Shown here one piece after another: positions 53,175-62,403 of a stretch of 64,000 bases of DNA. This DNA comes from Sporosarcina sp. Marseille-Q4063 (lineage in GTDB: Bacteria > Bacillota > Bacilli > Bacillales_A > Planococcaceae), in the NCBI RefSeq assembly GCF_018309085.1, contig NZ_CP070502.1, forward strand, positions 1,612,001 to 1,676,000. Reading direction: 5' to 3'. Each line of letters begins with the position of its first letter. The first letter of the stretch is position 1. Under the pieces are notes generated by a model. That model was not told the DNA's origin and ran no database searches. It was given only the letters and a program-made list of their open reading frames with translations. Both the position numbers and the translations under genes were made by a program.

Positions 53175-54440
53175 ATGTTTAAACCAATTCATATCATTAT
53201 TATCTTCTGTTTGATTTTCCCTTTCCCTTCAATTATTCATGCGGATACAAACAGTTCTGGTATTAAAGTGGCGTTTGTTCGAGATGGCTATTTGTGGGTG
53301 AAAGTCGGTGACATGGAAGAAAAACTGACGGCTAAAAAAGCGTCTTACGACTATCTGCCCCAGTGGTCTCACGACGGGAGTATGCTTCTTTATCAAAAGA
53401 CTGTACCTGGAAACATAGATGAATCTGAAAAAACATCAAATGAGTTATGGGTGTATGATTTAAGAACAAAAAAACATCAGAAAATCTTTTATGACGGCCA
53501 AAATCCGAAATGGTCTCCGACCGAAAACATCGTTGCATTTAGCCAAAGTGGGGTATTAAACATTTCAGATTTGAAGAAATTCTACAATATCGCTTTGGGT
53601 GTAGATGATTTCGGATGGCAACCTAACGGCAAAGGGTTCATTGCATCGTCTAGCGCTTCGATGCGACCCGATGGATGGACCAATCCTGTCTTATATACCA
53701 TTTCAATTGAAGAGGGTTATAAAGACATCATGGACTTAACCGCGCATGTAAAAAAACTCTTCACAATTCCGACAGAAGTTGGAAATGGAAATGCAAAAAT
53801 CTTGGCATTAGGTGCAGGATCATTTACTTATTCGCCAGATGAAAAATGGCTGTCATTCATTATCTATCCTACTGCATCCTGGTCGATGGATAGCGATATG
53901 CTTAGCGTCATTTCAGTTGACGGTACAGAATTTGAAGTGATTGATGAAGTTATTCTCAATTTCGAACCGAAATGGGCTTCCCGGAAAAACCTGCTTGGTT
54001 ATATTGCCGGCGGCGGCCGGATTGTTTTCGGTTTTAAAAACAAGGATTTAAAAGTAACCGAACTACCCGCTTACTATACCGAGAGCCTTACACCAGAAAA
54101 TCATGCAGAACTAGGGTTTACCTGGGTTACAGACGGTTCGCTAATTGTTTCGAGAGTGAAGGAAAGCGATTGGTCAGATGAGCCAAAAGAGCGGCCAAAA
54201 CCATCCCTTTACTACGTGTCGCTGGCAAGTCAGAAGCAGCTAAAAATCACGACGCCTCCCAAAGATAAAGGAGATTTCGATCCACAATTTTTAAGTTCTA
54301 TCATGAAAATTACTTGGCACAGAAAAAACGATTTCGTGGAATTGAAAGGAGATTTGTGGTTGGCAGATCCGAACGGTGCCAATGCGAAGGTGTGGATTAA
54401 GGATATTGAGATTTACAGCTTATATTCACCAAACAAATAG
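53175..54440 (+). CDS. Secreted TolB-like beta-propeller protein
   Basis: 421 residues from the ATG at 53175 (AGAGGTG upstream). N-terminal signal peptide (FKPIHIIIIFCLIFPFPSIIHA). The rest shows repeated propeller-blade patterns: KVAFVRDGYLWVKV, YLPQWSHDGSMLLYQ, NPKWSPTENIVAFSQ, FTYSPDEKWLSFII and GFTWVTDGSLIVSR. Similar to TolB/WD40-type periplasmic or secreted proteins of bacilli. Ligand or partner unknown. Confidence 0.75.
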   Translation: MFKPIHIIIIFCLIFPFPSIIHADTNSSGIKVAFVRDGYLWVKVGDMEEKLTAKKASYDYLPQWSHDGSMLLYQKTVPGNIDESEKTSNELWVYDLRTKKHQKIFYDGQNPKWSPTENIVAFSQSGVLNISDLKKFYNIALGVDDFGWQPNGKGFIASSSASMRPDGWTNPVLYTISIEEGYKDIMDLTAHVKKLFTIPTEVGNGNAKILALGAGSFTYSPDEKWLSFIIYPTASWSMDSDMLSVISVDGTEFEVIDEVILNFEPKWASRKNLLGYIAGGGRIVFGFKNKDLKVTELPAYYTESLTPENHAELGFTWVTDGSLIVSRVKESDWSDEPKERPKPSLYYVSLASQKQLKITTPPKDKGDFDPQFLSSIMKITWHRKNDFVELKGDLWLADPNGANAKVWIKDIEIYSLYSPNK

Positions 54441-54544
54441 AAGCAGCCTTTTTTGTATGAATGAAATAAAGTTCATCAGCAACTCATAGGATAACGAAAG
54501 CAAATGGACTAGCTATTTTATTCATATAAAAAGGAGGAACTTGA

Positions 54545-56086
54545 ATGGAAGCAACTTGGTGGTCGATTATTCCACCGCTTCTCGCAATCACTTGCGCAAT
54601 TCTTACACGAGAAGTCATCCTTTCGCTATTACTCGGCGTGGTTAGCGGCGCGCTAATTTTAGCGAACTTCTCGCTCACCGGCGGATTAAGCGATTCGTTT
54701 CAAACCATTTTCACACAAGTGGCTGACCCGGAATGGACAACGCCGATACTCATCTTCGCTTTAATGTTGGGCGGCGTCACGGCTTTATTGTCAAAATCGG
54801 GCGCGACAGAACAATTCGGCATATGGGCGATGTCCAAAGTCAAAACACGCGTCGGAGCCCAGCTTGTTACAATGTTCACCGGCTATGCAATTTTCATCGA
54901 CGACTATTTTAATAGTTTGGCTGTCGGTCAAATTGCGCGGCCTATCACAGACAACCACGGGGTTTCAAGGTCAAAGCTTGCTTATTTAATCGATTCCACT
55001 GGCGCTCCGATTTGCGTACTGATTCCTTTATCGAGTTGGGGTGCTTATACCTTTTCCTTGCTTGCTGAGCCGATCAAAACATATGGGCTTGGGCATAGCC
55101 CGGTATCCGCTTTTTTCAGCGTGTTGCCAGCAAATTATTATGCCATTGCATCACTGGTGTTGGTTTTCCTCATAATTTGGTTCCGCATGGATTTTCCTTT
55201 GATGAGAAAACATGAACAAAAAGCTGTGGACGCACTCAGGAACGAACAAAGATTAAAAGTAGTCGCAACAAAAGTTCCGTTCACTCAATCACTGGATTTA
55301 CTATTGCCTATATTGGCGATGATTATCGGTACGATTCTTTTCTTTCTGAACTCTGGCGGTTATTTTAGTGGCGGAGTTGGCTTAATTGAAGCGTCTGGCG
55401 AAGGTAATATTACGTTGGCTCTCGTTTACGGGGTTGTTGTATCCGTTGTACTTGCTGCATTACTTTATATTCCGAGAAAAAAATTGAAAGCGAAAGAGTT
55501 TTTATCGACGTTTACAAAAGGAATGGAAAGCATGCTCGGCGGGGCTATGATTCTAGTACTTGCCTGGTCAATCGGGGATATTGTAGGTCGTTTGGAAACT
55601 GGACAGTTTTTGGCTTCCCTAGTCGAAGGAAACATTCCGATGTGGGTGATTCCGGGGATTCTATTTGCGCTAGGTTGTATTATGTCGTTTGCAACGGGAA
55701 CATCTTGGGGAACGTTCGCCATCATGATTCCGATAGCCGCAACTGTTGTCGGCTCGACAAATCCTGAATGGGTGCTTCCAACAATTGGTGCCGTAATGGC
55801 TGGTGCGGTTTTCGGGGATCATTGCTCGCCGATTTCCGATTCAACGATTTTGTCCGCGATTGGAGCCGAATGCGACTTAATGGATCATGTCTCGACGCAA
55901 ATTCCTTATGCCTTAACCGCAGCCTTTACTTCACTAATCGGGTATCTTGTGTTCGGATTGACATCGTTCGTATGGCTTGGATTAGTCGTGAACATTATAG
56001 CGTTAGTCGGCGTTTTACTCATATTGAAGCGGCGAACAGAACCGGTATTAGATGTGTTTGAAGAAGATGAGATTGTCCAAGGTTGA
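54545..56086 (+). CDS. NhaC-family Na+/H+ antiporter
   Basis: 513-residue membrane transporter with about twelve helices. NhaC-family features: FIDDYFNSLAVGQIARPITDNHGVSRSKLAYLIDSTGAPICVLIPLSSWGAY and FGDHCSPISDSTILSAIGAECDLMDHVSTQIPYAL. It exchanges Na+ for protons, or a dicarboxylate/amino-acid pair in some relatives. AAAGGAGG precedes the ATG. Confidence 0.88.
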   Translation: MEATWWSIIPPLLAITCAILTREVILSLLLGVVSGALILANFSLTGGLSDSFQTIFTQVADPEWTTPILIFALMLGGVTALLSKSGATEQFGIWAMSKVKTRVGAQLVTMFTGYAIFIDDYFNSLAVGQIARPITDNHGVSRSKLAYLIDSTGAPICVLIPLSSWGAYTFSLLAEPIKTYGLGHSPVSAFFSVLPANYYAIASLVLVFLIIWFRMDFPLMRKHEQKAVDALRNEQRLKVVATKVPFTQSLDLLLPILAMIIGTILFFLNSGGYFSGGVGLIEASGEGNITLALVYGVVVSVVLAALLYIPRKKLKAKEFLSTFTKGMESMLGGAMILVLAWSIGDIVGRLETGQFLASLVEGNIPMWVIPGILFALGCIMSFATGTSWGTFAIMIPIAATVVGSTNPEWVLPTIGAVMAGAVFGDHCSPISDSTILSAIGAECDLMDHVSTQIPYALTAAFTSLIGYLVFGLTSFVWLGLVVNIIALVGVLLILKRRTEPVLDVFEEDEIVQG

Positions 56087-56090
56087 ATAA

Positions 56091-56135
56091 CTAATCCCCC
56101 AATCGGAATAATCGATTGAGGGATTTATTATTTTA
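56091..56135. terminator. Convergent terminator
   Basis: AATCCCcCAATCG / CGATTGaGGGATT with a T-rich tail, after the NhaC-family gene. Confidence 0.82.
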
Positions 56136-56142
56136 ATGCGAA

Positions 56143-56751
56143 TTAATTTCCGAGTCGATAAATCAAAAATCTTTCGTCGTTATTAATTTTATAAAGTCCT
56201 GGAACCTGAACTTCACGATATAAATTAAACAGCGTACTTGTTTCGAGGTAATCCACATACTCCGGAATTGGATAGTAAAGAATGATGTCGACTTCACGGG
56301 GGTGTTGTTCTACCGACTTTAAAATATTATTGACAGTCTTCATGAATATCTCTGTTGAAAAAGGATTGAAAAAGTAAAACCGATTTTCTCTTTCATCCAC
56401 AGCATATTCCTCCGCTTTGCAACGGCTAACCCGGATTGCGGGACTTTTTCCTTTTGTTTTTTGTAAATAATGCGTCATGTTCGTGAGTGCCTTATGGCAG
56501 AGTTGATCGTTCATCTCAACCCCAGTTACTGGAACATTAAAACGACTATGTACATAAAACATGACGCGTCCTTTTCCACAACCGTAGTCGACAAGACCGT
56601 CTGTTTTCTTTAATTTGTATGTATCAAAAAGTGCATCCAATACAATATATGGCGTTGCTTCGTAGTGATTATAATGAGCGGATTGACTCGGTTCCTCACT
56701 CAAACTTGTCGTATTAATTCGAAGCAGGCGGTCATTATTCTTGATGGTCAT
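56143..56751 (-). CDS. SAM-dependent methyltransferase
   Basis: 202 residues with the class I motif VDYGCGKGRVMFYVHSRF and the acidic end of strand 2 (VTGVEMN). FFNPFSTEIFMKTVNNI is a typical later motif. Target unknown. AGGAGGA lies 9 nt upstream of the ATG. Confidence 0.8.
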   Translation of the reverse strand: MTIKNNDRLLRINTTSLSEEPSQSAHYNHYEATPYIVLDALFDTYKLKKTDGLVDYGCGKGRVMFYVHSRFNVPVTGVEMNDQLCHKALTNMTHYLQKTKGKSPAIRVSRCKAEEYAVDERENRFYFFNPFSTEIFMKTVNNILKSVEQHPREVDIILYYPIPEYVDYLETSTLFNLYREVQVPGLYKINNDERFLIYRLGN

Positions 56752-56779
56752 TCATAAATCCTCCTATAATGGCTCTCAT

Positions 56780-56832
56780 AAAAAGCACCAGTCTTCAAGA
56801 CCTTTGACTAGTCTGAGGAACTGGTTCTGTTA
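56780..56832. terminator. Hairpin between the holin-like and methyltransferase genes
   Basis: ACCAGT / ACTGGT arms enclosing further pairing (GACTAGTC). On the minus strand GCTTTTT follows, so it may end transcription from the holin-like gene. Confidence 0.55.
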
Positions 56833-56982
56833 TTTAGTATTCCCCGAACCGGAAATTAAATTAGTTTAAGTATGTATTTACCTATCGATTGTAGCACATA
56901 TAGTAGGAGAAATGTCTTGGATATTGAAACCAAGATCCAGGCAATACAGTATTCAACTGTGTTACACATAAAAGAGCAACGA

Positions 56983-57228
56983 TTACTCGTCACTCTTTTC
57001 AAATGTATTTTTCGAACTACTGTATAGCCCGCTGGCAGAAAGTCCAAGCATCGCACCGACTAACACCCCTTGCTTCCAATCAAAATCGGTCACGTATACT
57101 ACACCGATTGCAATACCGAGAACTAACGCTATAAATGGCAATAACTTCTTACTTACTCCTGCTCTTTTAAACATTTCTACAATCCCCAAAATCAAAGGAA
57201 TGATAACTACATCATAAAGTTCAAACAT
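56983..57228 (-). CDS. Holin-like small membrane protein
   Basis: 81 residues with two to three hydrophobic segments. The sequence (FELYDVVIIPLILGIVEMFKRAGVSKKLLPFIALVLGI..DWKQGVLVGAMLGLSASGLYSSSKNTFE) resembles phage r1t/LLH-type holins, many of which occur alone on Firmicute chromosomes. No lysin or other phage gene is adjacent, so a domesticated role is likely. GAGGTG precedes the ATG. Confidence 0.65.
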   Translation of the reverse strand: MFELYDVVIIPLILGIVEMFKRAGVSKKLLPFIALVLGIAIGVVYVTDFDWKQGVLVGAMLGLSASGLYSSSKNTFEKSDE

Positions 57229-57307
57229 AACATCACCTCTTCCCCTTTTTGTATTTTATGTATGAGCTGTCCTTCTGAGAACGGCTTATGTTCTGAATTT
57301 TAAATAA

Positions 57308-57346
57308 ACAGGTTTAACCCCGTCCATAGTTTAGGACGAGGTTAAA
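57308..57346. terminator. Hairpin upstream of the holin-like gene
   Basis: TTTAACCCCGTCC / GGACGAGGTTAAA with an ATAGTTTA loop. The remaining 57347-57470 has no gene with a start codon. Confidence 0.7.
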
Positions 57347-57474
57347 AATACTTTATTGCAATGAATGGATCCTCTAAAAAACCGTCTGAATCAAATAAAT
57401 AACTAATGGTCCCAACATTACGATGACGATAGACAAGAAGGATATTCGTGAAGGAGATACGATTTTTTTATATT

Positions 57475-57527
57475 AAAACAGTATCCGATTCCAAAGCACC
57501 TTTGAATTGCTTCTGAATCAGATACCT
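57475..57527 (-). terminator. Terminator of the alpha/beta hydrolase gene
   Basis: On the minus strand GTATCTGATTC pairs with GAATCGGATAC and TGTTTT follows, 17 bp after the stop. Confidence 0.75.
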
Positions 57528-57543
57528 TATGCCAAACAGGAAC

Positions 57544-58386
57544 TTACATATTATTAATTTGTCGCCAAGTTCGAACCAACCCGTCTACAATCGGGTCAAT
57601 TACATCCTTATCTTTAAAATATTTTTTATGACAAAGTGGATTCCAGCTAGTGAATAAGCCCCCTACATTAACCTTCCTATCTTCATCGACGGCCAGGTTG
57701 TAATTTTCGCTTACACCTTTTAATGGATAGCCTAAAATATCATCTTTATCATAAAAATTGATCCACTCACCCTTTAAACCGGGATAAAAGTTTCGAAGTT
57801 CTTTAGATGGAATATTAATAGGGCGGTTAAAATTATAATAACGTAAACTCCATAGCGGCAATGTTGTCCCCAGTGTATAAAATAGAGTTAAGGTATCACC
57901 TTTTTCCAACGGCGACAAACTCCTTGCATCACCTTTTTTCATTTGTAAATCATAAACATAATTACTTGCAATTACAGAACCTAAACTATGCGAAATGACA
58001 CATAAAGGTGCATCGTCCCCGGCTTCATTGGCAAGTAAATTAAGGCTTTCGCCTATCATCTCATGTACTTTTTCATAATTATGTCCCGCTGTCTCTACGG
58101 GTTGATACGCAACGACATCGCCTACATATTGTATTACGAATTTTCGTAGGTCTTGATACCTTAAATGGTTTTCAAGAACTGTTTTTTTAAATAAATCACG
58201 CTCTCTTTCCGCAAAAACTTGGGACCATACAATCGGTTGAATTATCAAATATGAGGAAGGGTCTTCAACCAATCGGTTAAGTTTTTCGGAGAATTTCTTA
58301 TTAATTAGAGCGATTGTTTTCTCGGCGTAACCTTCCGTTTGCTCACCGATCCCATGAATAATAGCTACAGCTAGCTTTTTATACAT
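57544..58386 (-). CDS. Alpha/beta hydrolase-like protein
   Basis: 280 residues from the ATG at 58386 (AAGGGGAG upstream; the longer frame to 58419 includes that site). Begins KLAVAIIHGIGEQTEGYAEK (oxyanion HG motif) and has the nucleophile elbow CVISHSLGSVIASNYVYD; the Asp/His of the triad are probably in the C-terminal third (FYDKDDILGYPL.. and SWNPLCHKKY). No signal peptide. Looks like a cytoplasmic lipase/esterase-type protein of unknown substrate. Confidence 0.75.
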   Translation of the reverse strand: MYKKLAVAIIHGIGEQTEGYAEKTIALINKKFSEKLNRLVEDPSSYLIIQPIVWSQVFAERERDLFKKTVLENHLRYQDLRKFVIQYVGDVVAYQPVETAGHNYEKVHEMIGESLNLLANEAGDDAPLCVISHSLGSVIASNYVYDLQMKKGDARSLSPLEKGDTLTLFYTLGTTLPLWSLRYYNFNRPINIPSKELRNFYPGLKGEWINFYDKDDILGYPLKGVSENYNLAVDEDRKVNVGGLFTSWNPLCHKKYFKDKDVIDPIVDGLVRTWRQINNM

Positions 58387-58532
58387 TTTACACTCCCCTT
58401 CTAGTCGTTCCGGGTACAAAACACTTATCCTCCCATTACATATTATTCGGCATATAGAAAGGTGTTCAGGTTTGGACTTTTACAAACTTTTCTGAGGCAA
58501 CATAAATAAACTTTGCAATACTTCACAAAGCG

Positions 58533-58919
58533 TTATGAAGAGGGTTTCTTCTCTAAAATCCTCATAAAATTCTCTCTATAATAAAACAACATATAACCAT
58601 GCATAATGAGAAGCAGAGCTGCTAAAAGAAGTAACGAATGGTCGAGGAATAAATGAAGTAAGAAGATATTAACAATGATTGGGGTTAATATTGAAATAGC
58701 TAATGGGACAAACTGATTAAGTAAAAGTAGTAAGCCACATATAATTTCTAAAGATTTTTCAAAGATTAACAGATATTTAAATTCGAATAACGCCATTGCT
58801 TCAGGACTTGTCGCAATGAAGGGTTCAAGATCAATGATGACAAAATAACCATTTACTCCTGCAGCGAGAAAAACCACACCTAAAAAAACCCTTGCGACAT
58901 AGAGAAATGCTTTGGCCAA
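58533..58919 (-). CDS. DoxX-like membrane protein
   Basis: About 128 residues with four hydrophobic helices; FLYVARVFLGVVFLAAGVNGYF and the later LEIICGLLLLLNQFVPLAI match DoxX/DoxD-type proteins. AAAGGTGG lies 8 nt before TTG 58919, favouring that start over GTG 58931. Function unknown. Confidence 0.7.
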   Translation of the reverse strand: MAKAFLYVARVFLGVVFLAAGVNGYFVIIDLEPFIATSPEAMALFEFKYLLIFEKSLEIICGLLLLLNQFVPLAISILTPIIVNIFLLHLFLDHSLLLLAALLLIMHGYMLFYYRENFMRILEKKPSS

Positions 58920-59054
58920 TTGATAAACCACCTTTAAGAATGGATTGTGTGTTACTAATCTATTAACCAGCTCTTTTATTTTAGAACCTGGGTGCTCTTA
59001 AGAGTTCTTAACGAATGTTTTTTCCCACTTGCCCTGAGATTTCCTATACCGACT

Positions 59055-59063
59055 CATATTCTA
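59055..59063 (+). promoter_or_regulatory. Sigma-K-like -10 element of the yjcZ-type gene
   Basis: CATATTCTA fits CATANNNTA; no AC is found at the ideal -35 distance, so support is partial. Confidence 0.4.
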
Positions 59064-59094
59064 TATATATGTCATTAGGAAAGGGGTGGATAGA

Positions 59095-59235
59095 ATGTCT
59101 TCTGAAATTGATAATAAAGTTGGCAGCTTTGGATATGGGTCAGGATTCGCATTAATCGTTGTATTATTTATCTTGCTGATTATTGTTGGTGCCGCTTTTG
59201 TTGATAATGGTTTTGACGGGGGTTATGGCTGCTAA
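59095..59235 (+). CDS. YjcZ-family sporulation peptide
   Basis: 46 residues with AAGGGGTGG upstream of the ATG. It has the YjcZ layout: short polar N-terminus, [26 protein letters not shown] hydrophobic helix (here [20 protein letters not shown]), and an end rich in Gly/Tyr/Cys (DGGYGC). Such peptides are made during sporulation in bacilli and some help coat assembly (SscA-like). The sigma-K-type -10 upstream agrees. Confidence 0.8.
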   Translation: MSSEIDNKVGSFGYGSGFALIVVLFILLIIVGAAFVDNGFDGGYGC

Positions 59236-59271
59236 TCAATCGAAAATGTAGTAAAGCTAGGAGAATACCTA

Positions 59272-59979
59272 ATGCGTAATACCTATTTAGACTTAGTCGC
59301 TAGCTTTGGAATTGGCGGTGCGCATCCCGGCGGATTTTCTCTAACAAAGTCCATATTGAAAGATGAAAATATTCAGCCCAATGACACCGTGCTAGATATC
59401 GGTTGCGGAACTGGCCAGACAGCTGCATTCTTGGCTCAAAGGTTCCAATGTCAAGTTACAGCAGTAGATAATCACCCCACAATGATTCGGAAAGCAAGAG
59501 AACGCTTCGAAAGCAATGACTTATCTATCACAGTGTTGGAAGGAGACGCGCAAAATATAAAACTGATGGATAATTCCTTCGATTTAATAATAGCCGAATC
59601 TGTCATTTCTTTTACTACTATTTCCAAGACGCTGAATGAACTATCCAGAGTATTGAAAAGCGGCGGACGACTGATTTTGATTGAAATGGCAGCTGAACAA
59701 TCCCTATCTGAAGAGGTACGCAATAAAGTATCCAGCTTATACGGCATCCATGAAATCCTGAATGAGCATGAGTGGAAATCGAAGTTACAGCAAGCTGGAT
59801 TTACACAGATTGAAATAATCGAAACTCCCTCTGGACTTATCCAAACTGATATTCATGATAGTAATCAATCAGAAAATATAAATGCGGACCTCTATGATCT
59901 ATGGGATGAGCATGACCGTTTCATTACCCAAAACCATGATGTCATTGGCTTTCGTGCATTCCGATGTCAATTAATATAA
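59272..59979 (+). CDS. SAM-dependent methyltransferase
   Basis: 235 residues, class I methyltransferase with VLDIGCGTGQTAAFLAQRF, the acidic VTAVDNHPTM, EGDAQNIKL and LIIAESVISF motifs. Acceptor unknown (small molecule likely). GGAGAA precedes the ATG. It lies 36 bp after the YjcZ-type gene on the same strand and ends at a terminator. Confidence 0.85.
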   Translation: MRNTYLDLVASFGIGGAHPGGFSLTKSILKDENIQPNDTVLDIGCGTGQTAAFLAQRFQCQVTAVDNHPTMIRKARERFESNDLSITVLEGDAQNIKLMDNSFDLIIAESVISFTTISKTLNELSRVLKSGGRLILIEMAAEQSLSEEVRNKVSSLYGIHEILNEHEWKSKLQQAGFTQIEIIETPSGLIQTDIHDSNQSENINADLYDLWDEHDRFITQNHDVIGFRAFRCQLI

Positions 59980-59987
59980 ACATAAAA

Positions 59988-60032
59988 CAATCTATTCCCA
60001 GATGACTAACTAGGAATAGATTGTTTTAATTT
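59988..60032. terminator. Convergent terminator
   Basis: CAATCTATTCC / GGAATAGATTG followed by TTTTAAT. Confidence 0.82.
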
Positions 60033-60877
60033 GCCGGAAAGTTAGATCCAGCAATGAGTTCATCAGATGACTTACGGTATAACTCTGAATTGTTAAAAGG
60101 ACCGTGCTTCTTCTGGAATGAATCCACAATTTGATAACCTATATGATACCCAATCCATTTAGGAAATGGGCTTCTCGCTTTTCCATATAAAAACATTTCA
60201 TGATTTTTGGTGCCCAGCAAATTTAATTTTGGAATGAAGTGTTTGGTCCATATTGCGGTTGACTCTTTAAATGAATAAAGGTCAGTCCATGGCGCCAACC
60301 ACTTTTCGCCGTATAATTCTTTGACTGCAAACTCCCCAAAGCCCTCAATAATTAGTGAATCCTTTAATGGGATTTTTTTAGTTTCTACTCCTAAATAATT
60401 TAATCGGCAAACATGGTTGTATTCATGCGCTAATAATGCCATTATTTCTTCTAATCTAAGCCCATCAGATAAAAACAAAAACAATGCGCCTTTATATGCT
60501 ACACCGTTTTTAGTAGGTGTTTGCTCGGACTTATTAAGATTCACGTTATTTAAAGGAAAAATATAGATTGCTACCTCTGGACCTTTCCATAAAGTTTTCA
60601 AAAACTGATATTCCTGATCAACAATTTGCCAGATACTTCGTTTTTCGAGTATTTCCACTTGATTTCTTATATCCGCCCATTTAACAGGATCAAATAATCC
60701 ATGATTAAGAAGCTCATATTGCAATTCTTCCGGGTTTATTTCAGGAAACGGCTCTACGATTGGTGCACATAGCATCTTACATTGAAGAACATATGGGCTT
60801 TCTTTCGATTTCTCCGCACATGCACGGAAAAATTTATAAAGCCATTTTTGTGTTTGGATAACTGACGAGTCTCTCAT
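60026..60877 (-). CDS. DUF2268 putative zinc protease (YjaZ-like)
   Basis: 283 residues. The family signature is HExxH in IMALLAHEYNHVCRLNYLG with a later Glu (LIIEGFGEFAVKELYG) as the likely third ligand. B. subtilis YjaZ is a similar-sized DUF2268 protein of unknown substrate. No signal peptide. The ribosome site is weak (AAAGG directly before ATG). Confidence 0.82.
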   Translation of the reverse strand: MRDSSVIQTQKWLYKFFRACAEKSKESPYVLQCKMLCAPIVEPFPEINPEELQYELLNHGLFDPVKWADIRNQVEILEKRSIWQIVDQEYQFLKTLWKGPEVAIYIFPLNNVNLNKSEQTPTKNGVAYKGALFLFLSDGLRLEEIMALLAHEYNHVCRLNYLGVETKKIPLKDSLIIEGFGEFAVKELYGEKWLAPWTDLYSFKESTAIWTKHFIPKLNLLGTKNHEMFLYGKARSPFPKWIGYHIGYQIVDSFQKKHGPFNNSELYRKSSDELIAGSNFPAN

Positions 60878-60933
60878 CCTTTATATTTATTCTAAATGAA
60901 TCAAATATGGACAGGTCTAGACGTTTAACTATT

Positions 60934-60960
60934 ACTATGCATCATTTTCATCATATGTTA
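60934..60960 (+). promoter_or_regulatory. Sigma-K-like promoter
   Basis: CATATGTTA (60952-60960) matches the -10 CATANNNTA and AC at 60934-60935 lies 16 nt upstream, an ideal spacing. It drives the glycine-rich Sm-like gene. Confidence 0.65.
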
Positions 60961-61003
60961 ACAGTACATGCTATGTGTAAATATGTTTGAAAGGAGGATA
61001 ATA

Positions 61004-61261
61004 ATGTCTCAAACTAATTTTTATGATCTTTGCTGTAGATATCACGGAAGAAATGTAAGAATTACATGCCGCGATGGTCGGGTTCATAGAGGAGAAATTA
61101 CGAGAGTAACCAGGGATATGGTCTGGATTCGACCTACTGAAGGTCTTGGCGGATATGGATTAGGGTTCGGCGGATTCGGTTTTGGAGGATTTAGATTTGG
61201 ATTTGGAATTGCCCTTGGCGCTATTACTGGCATAGCCTTAGCTTCAGCATTTTTTTGGTAA
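61004..61261 (+). CDS. Sm-like barrel plus glycine/Phe-rich tail protein (probable spore coat)
   Basis: 85 residues from the ATG at 61004 (AAAGGAGG upstream). Residues 1-45 carry a compact barrel pattern (GRNVRITCRDGRVHRGEITRVTRDMVWIRPTE), then a Gly/Phe/Tyr-rich stretch (GGYGLGFGGFGFGGFRFGFG) and a hydrophobic end (IALGAITGIALASAFFW). The composition and the sigma-K-like promoter suggest a late spore-coat protein. Related in pattern to the small barrel proteins of the mnx region. Confidence 0.72.
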   Translation: MSQTNFYDLCCRYHGRNVRITCRDGRVHRGEITRVTRDMVWIRPTEGLGGYGLGFGGFGFGGFRFGFGIALGAITGIALASAFFW

Positions 61262-61295
61262 ACAGATTTCGGTAACCTATCATGCGTTGTTAAAT

Positions 61296-61354
61296 TGAAC
61301 TATAACCCGAATCCTAAGCCTTTTTCAAGGTGGTCCAGATTCAGGATATAGTTC
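61296..61354. terminator. Hairpin between the coat-like and rsbR-like genes
   Basis: TGAACTATA and TATAGTTCA with inner GAATC/GATTC pairing; convergent position. Confidence 0.65.
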
Positions 61355-61378
61355 AGATAGGCTGTTTGGGTATACATA

Positions 61379-62245
61379 TTATTTATTTTGGTTTTTATCC
61401 AACGTTAGTGGATATAGTTCACTGAGCGCTTGCTGCAAGGAATTGTATGTATCGAAATGGGAAAATTCCAATCCTAACTGAACGGAAGTTTGCGCAATTT
61501 CTGGGCGGATTCCTGTCAATGTTGAATTTATCCCTAACAATTTTAGCACTTGCATAAACGGATTGATTTGCTGCACAACCATCGTGTCAATTTCGGACAC
61601 GCCCGATAAATCGATGAACAAATGGGTTACATCCAATTCAACGCATTTCGCTGGGATATAATCCAAAAAACCTTCCCCGCGAAACGTATCTATATTACCG
61701 ATCAGCGGCAACACACCAATCGTCCCATTAAGCTGTATGATTGGAAAACTCAATTCTTCGATTAGGCTTTGTTGCACCGCAAGTCTGCTATTCATTATCT
61801 TGTAATACATCTCAGAAAAATGGATATAGAGTTCATCGAATGCCAAATGGATTGAGGTTCCCCATCTTAACAAATCATCTGAGGTGACTTCTTTCCCTTT
61901 GGATTTTGCAAATTCCTCTATGAATGACCAGTAAGTTTGCCTGGCTTTACTAAGAGCACCGAGCACTTCCGGTACAGACGTATTGCTGTTAATTCTACTT
62001 TCAGCCACTTCGCGCGCCCATTCTTCCTTATTGGTTTCAAATAGATGTTTATCATTCAAAAGTATGCTGGTGACGGTAAGATTGGTTAAGCGATTTTGTT
62101 CACGAAGTAACGCTTCTGCAGATTCACCAGCTTCCAAGGAATAGATGGACCCTCTTTTTTCATCACGAAGGGTAAGCCATTTATCTGATATGGCGGTCAG
62201 ATTTGCGATCATGTAATCGTAAAGTTGCTTATCCATTGTACTCAT
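61379..62245 (-). CDS. RsbR-type co-antagonist with STAS domain
   Basis: 288 residues from the ATG at 62245 (AAAGGGTG upstream; GTG 62254 also in frame). N-terminal non-haem-globin-like RsbR domain (residues 1-150) and C-terminal STAS domain with phosphorylatable Thr positions kept (LIGNIDTFRG and SGVSEIDTMVVQQ) and LTGIRPEIAQTSVQLGLEF. RsbR proteins form the stressosome that controls RsbT and so sigma-B. No rsbS/rsbT is adjacent, so it is a stand-alone paralogue. Confidence 0.9.
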   Translation of the reverse strand: MSTMDKQLYDYMIANLTAISDKWLTLRDEKRGSIYSLEAGESAEALLREQNRLTNLTVTSILLNDKHLFETNKEEWAREVAESRINSNTSVPEVLGALSKARQTYWSFIEEFAKSKGKEVTSDDLLRWGTSIHLAFDELYIHFSEMYYKIMNSRLAVQQSLIEELSFPIIQLNGTIGVLPLIGNIDTFRGEGFLDYIPAKCVELDVTHLFIDLSGVSEIDTMVVQQINPFMQVLKLLGINSTLTGIRPEIAQTSVQLGLEFSHFDTYNSLQQALSELYPLTLDKNQNK

Positions 62246-62403
62246 TTTTTTCACCCTTTTTAATAATATTTCTCTATTTTTGATTCATGTTATTTCATTA
62301 TATTGATGGTTGACACTCTACTACTTCGACATAATGGAAGCATTTCCCTTTATTCAGAATTAGACTTGATATTATCTATTTACTAGTTCGTTACTTAATG
62401 GAT

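Noticed and set aside
56983..57228. Prophage remnant around the holin-like gene
   Set aside because: No lysin, tail, portal, integrase or attachment site is visible nearby; solitary holin-like genes are common in this group.
57390..57480. Minus-strand hydrophobic frame resembling a small membrane peptide
   Set aside because: An in-frame stop precedes it and no acceptable start codon exists before the hydrophobic stretch.
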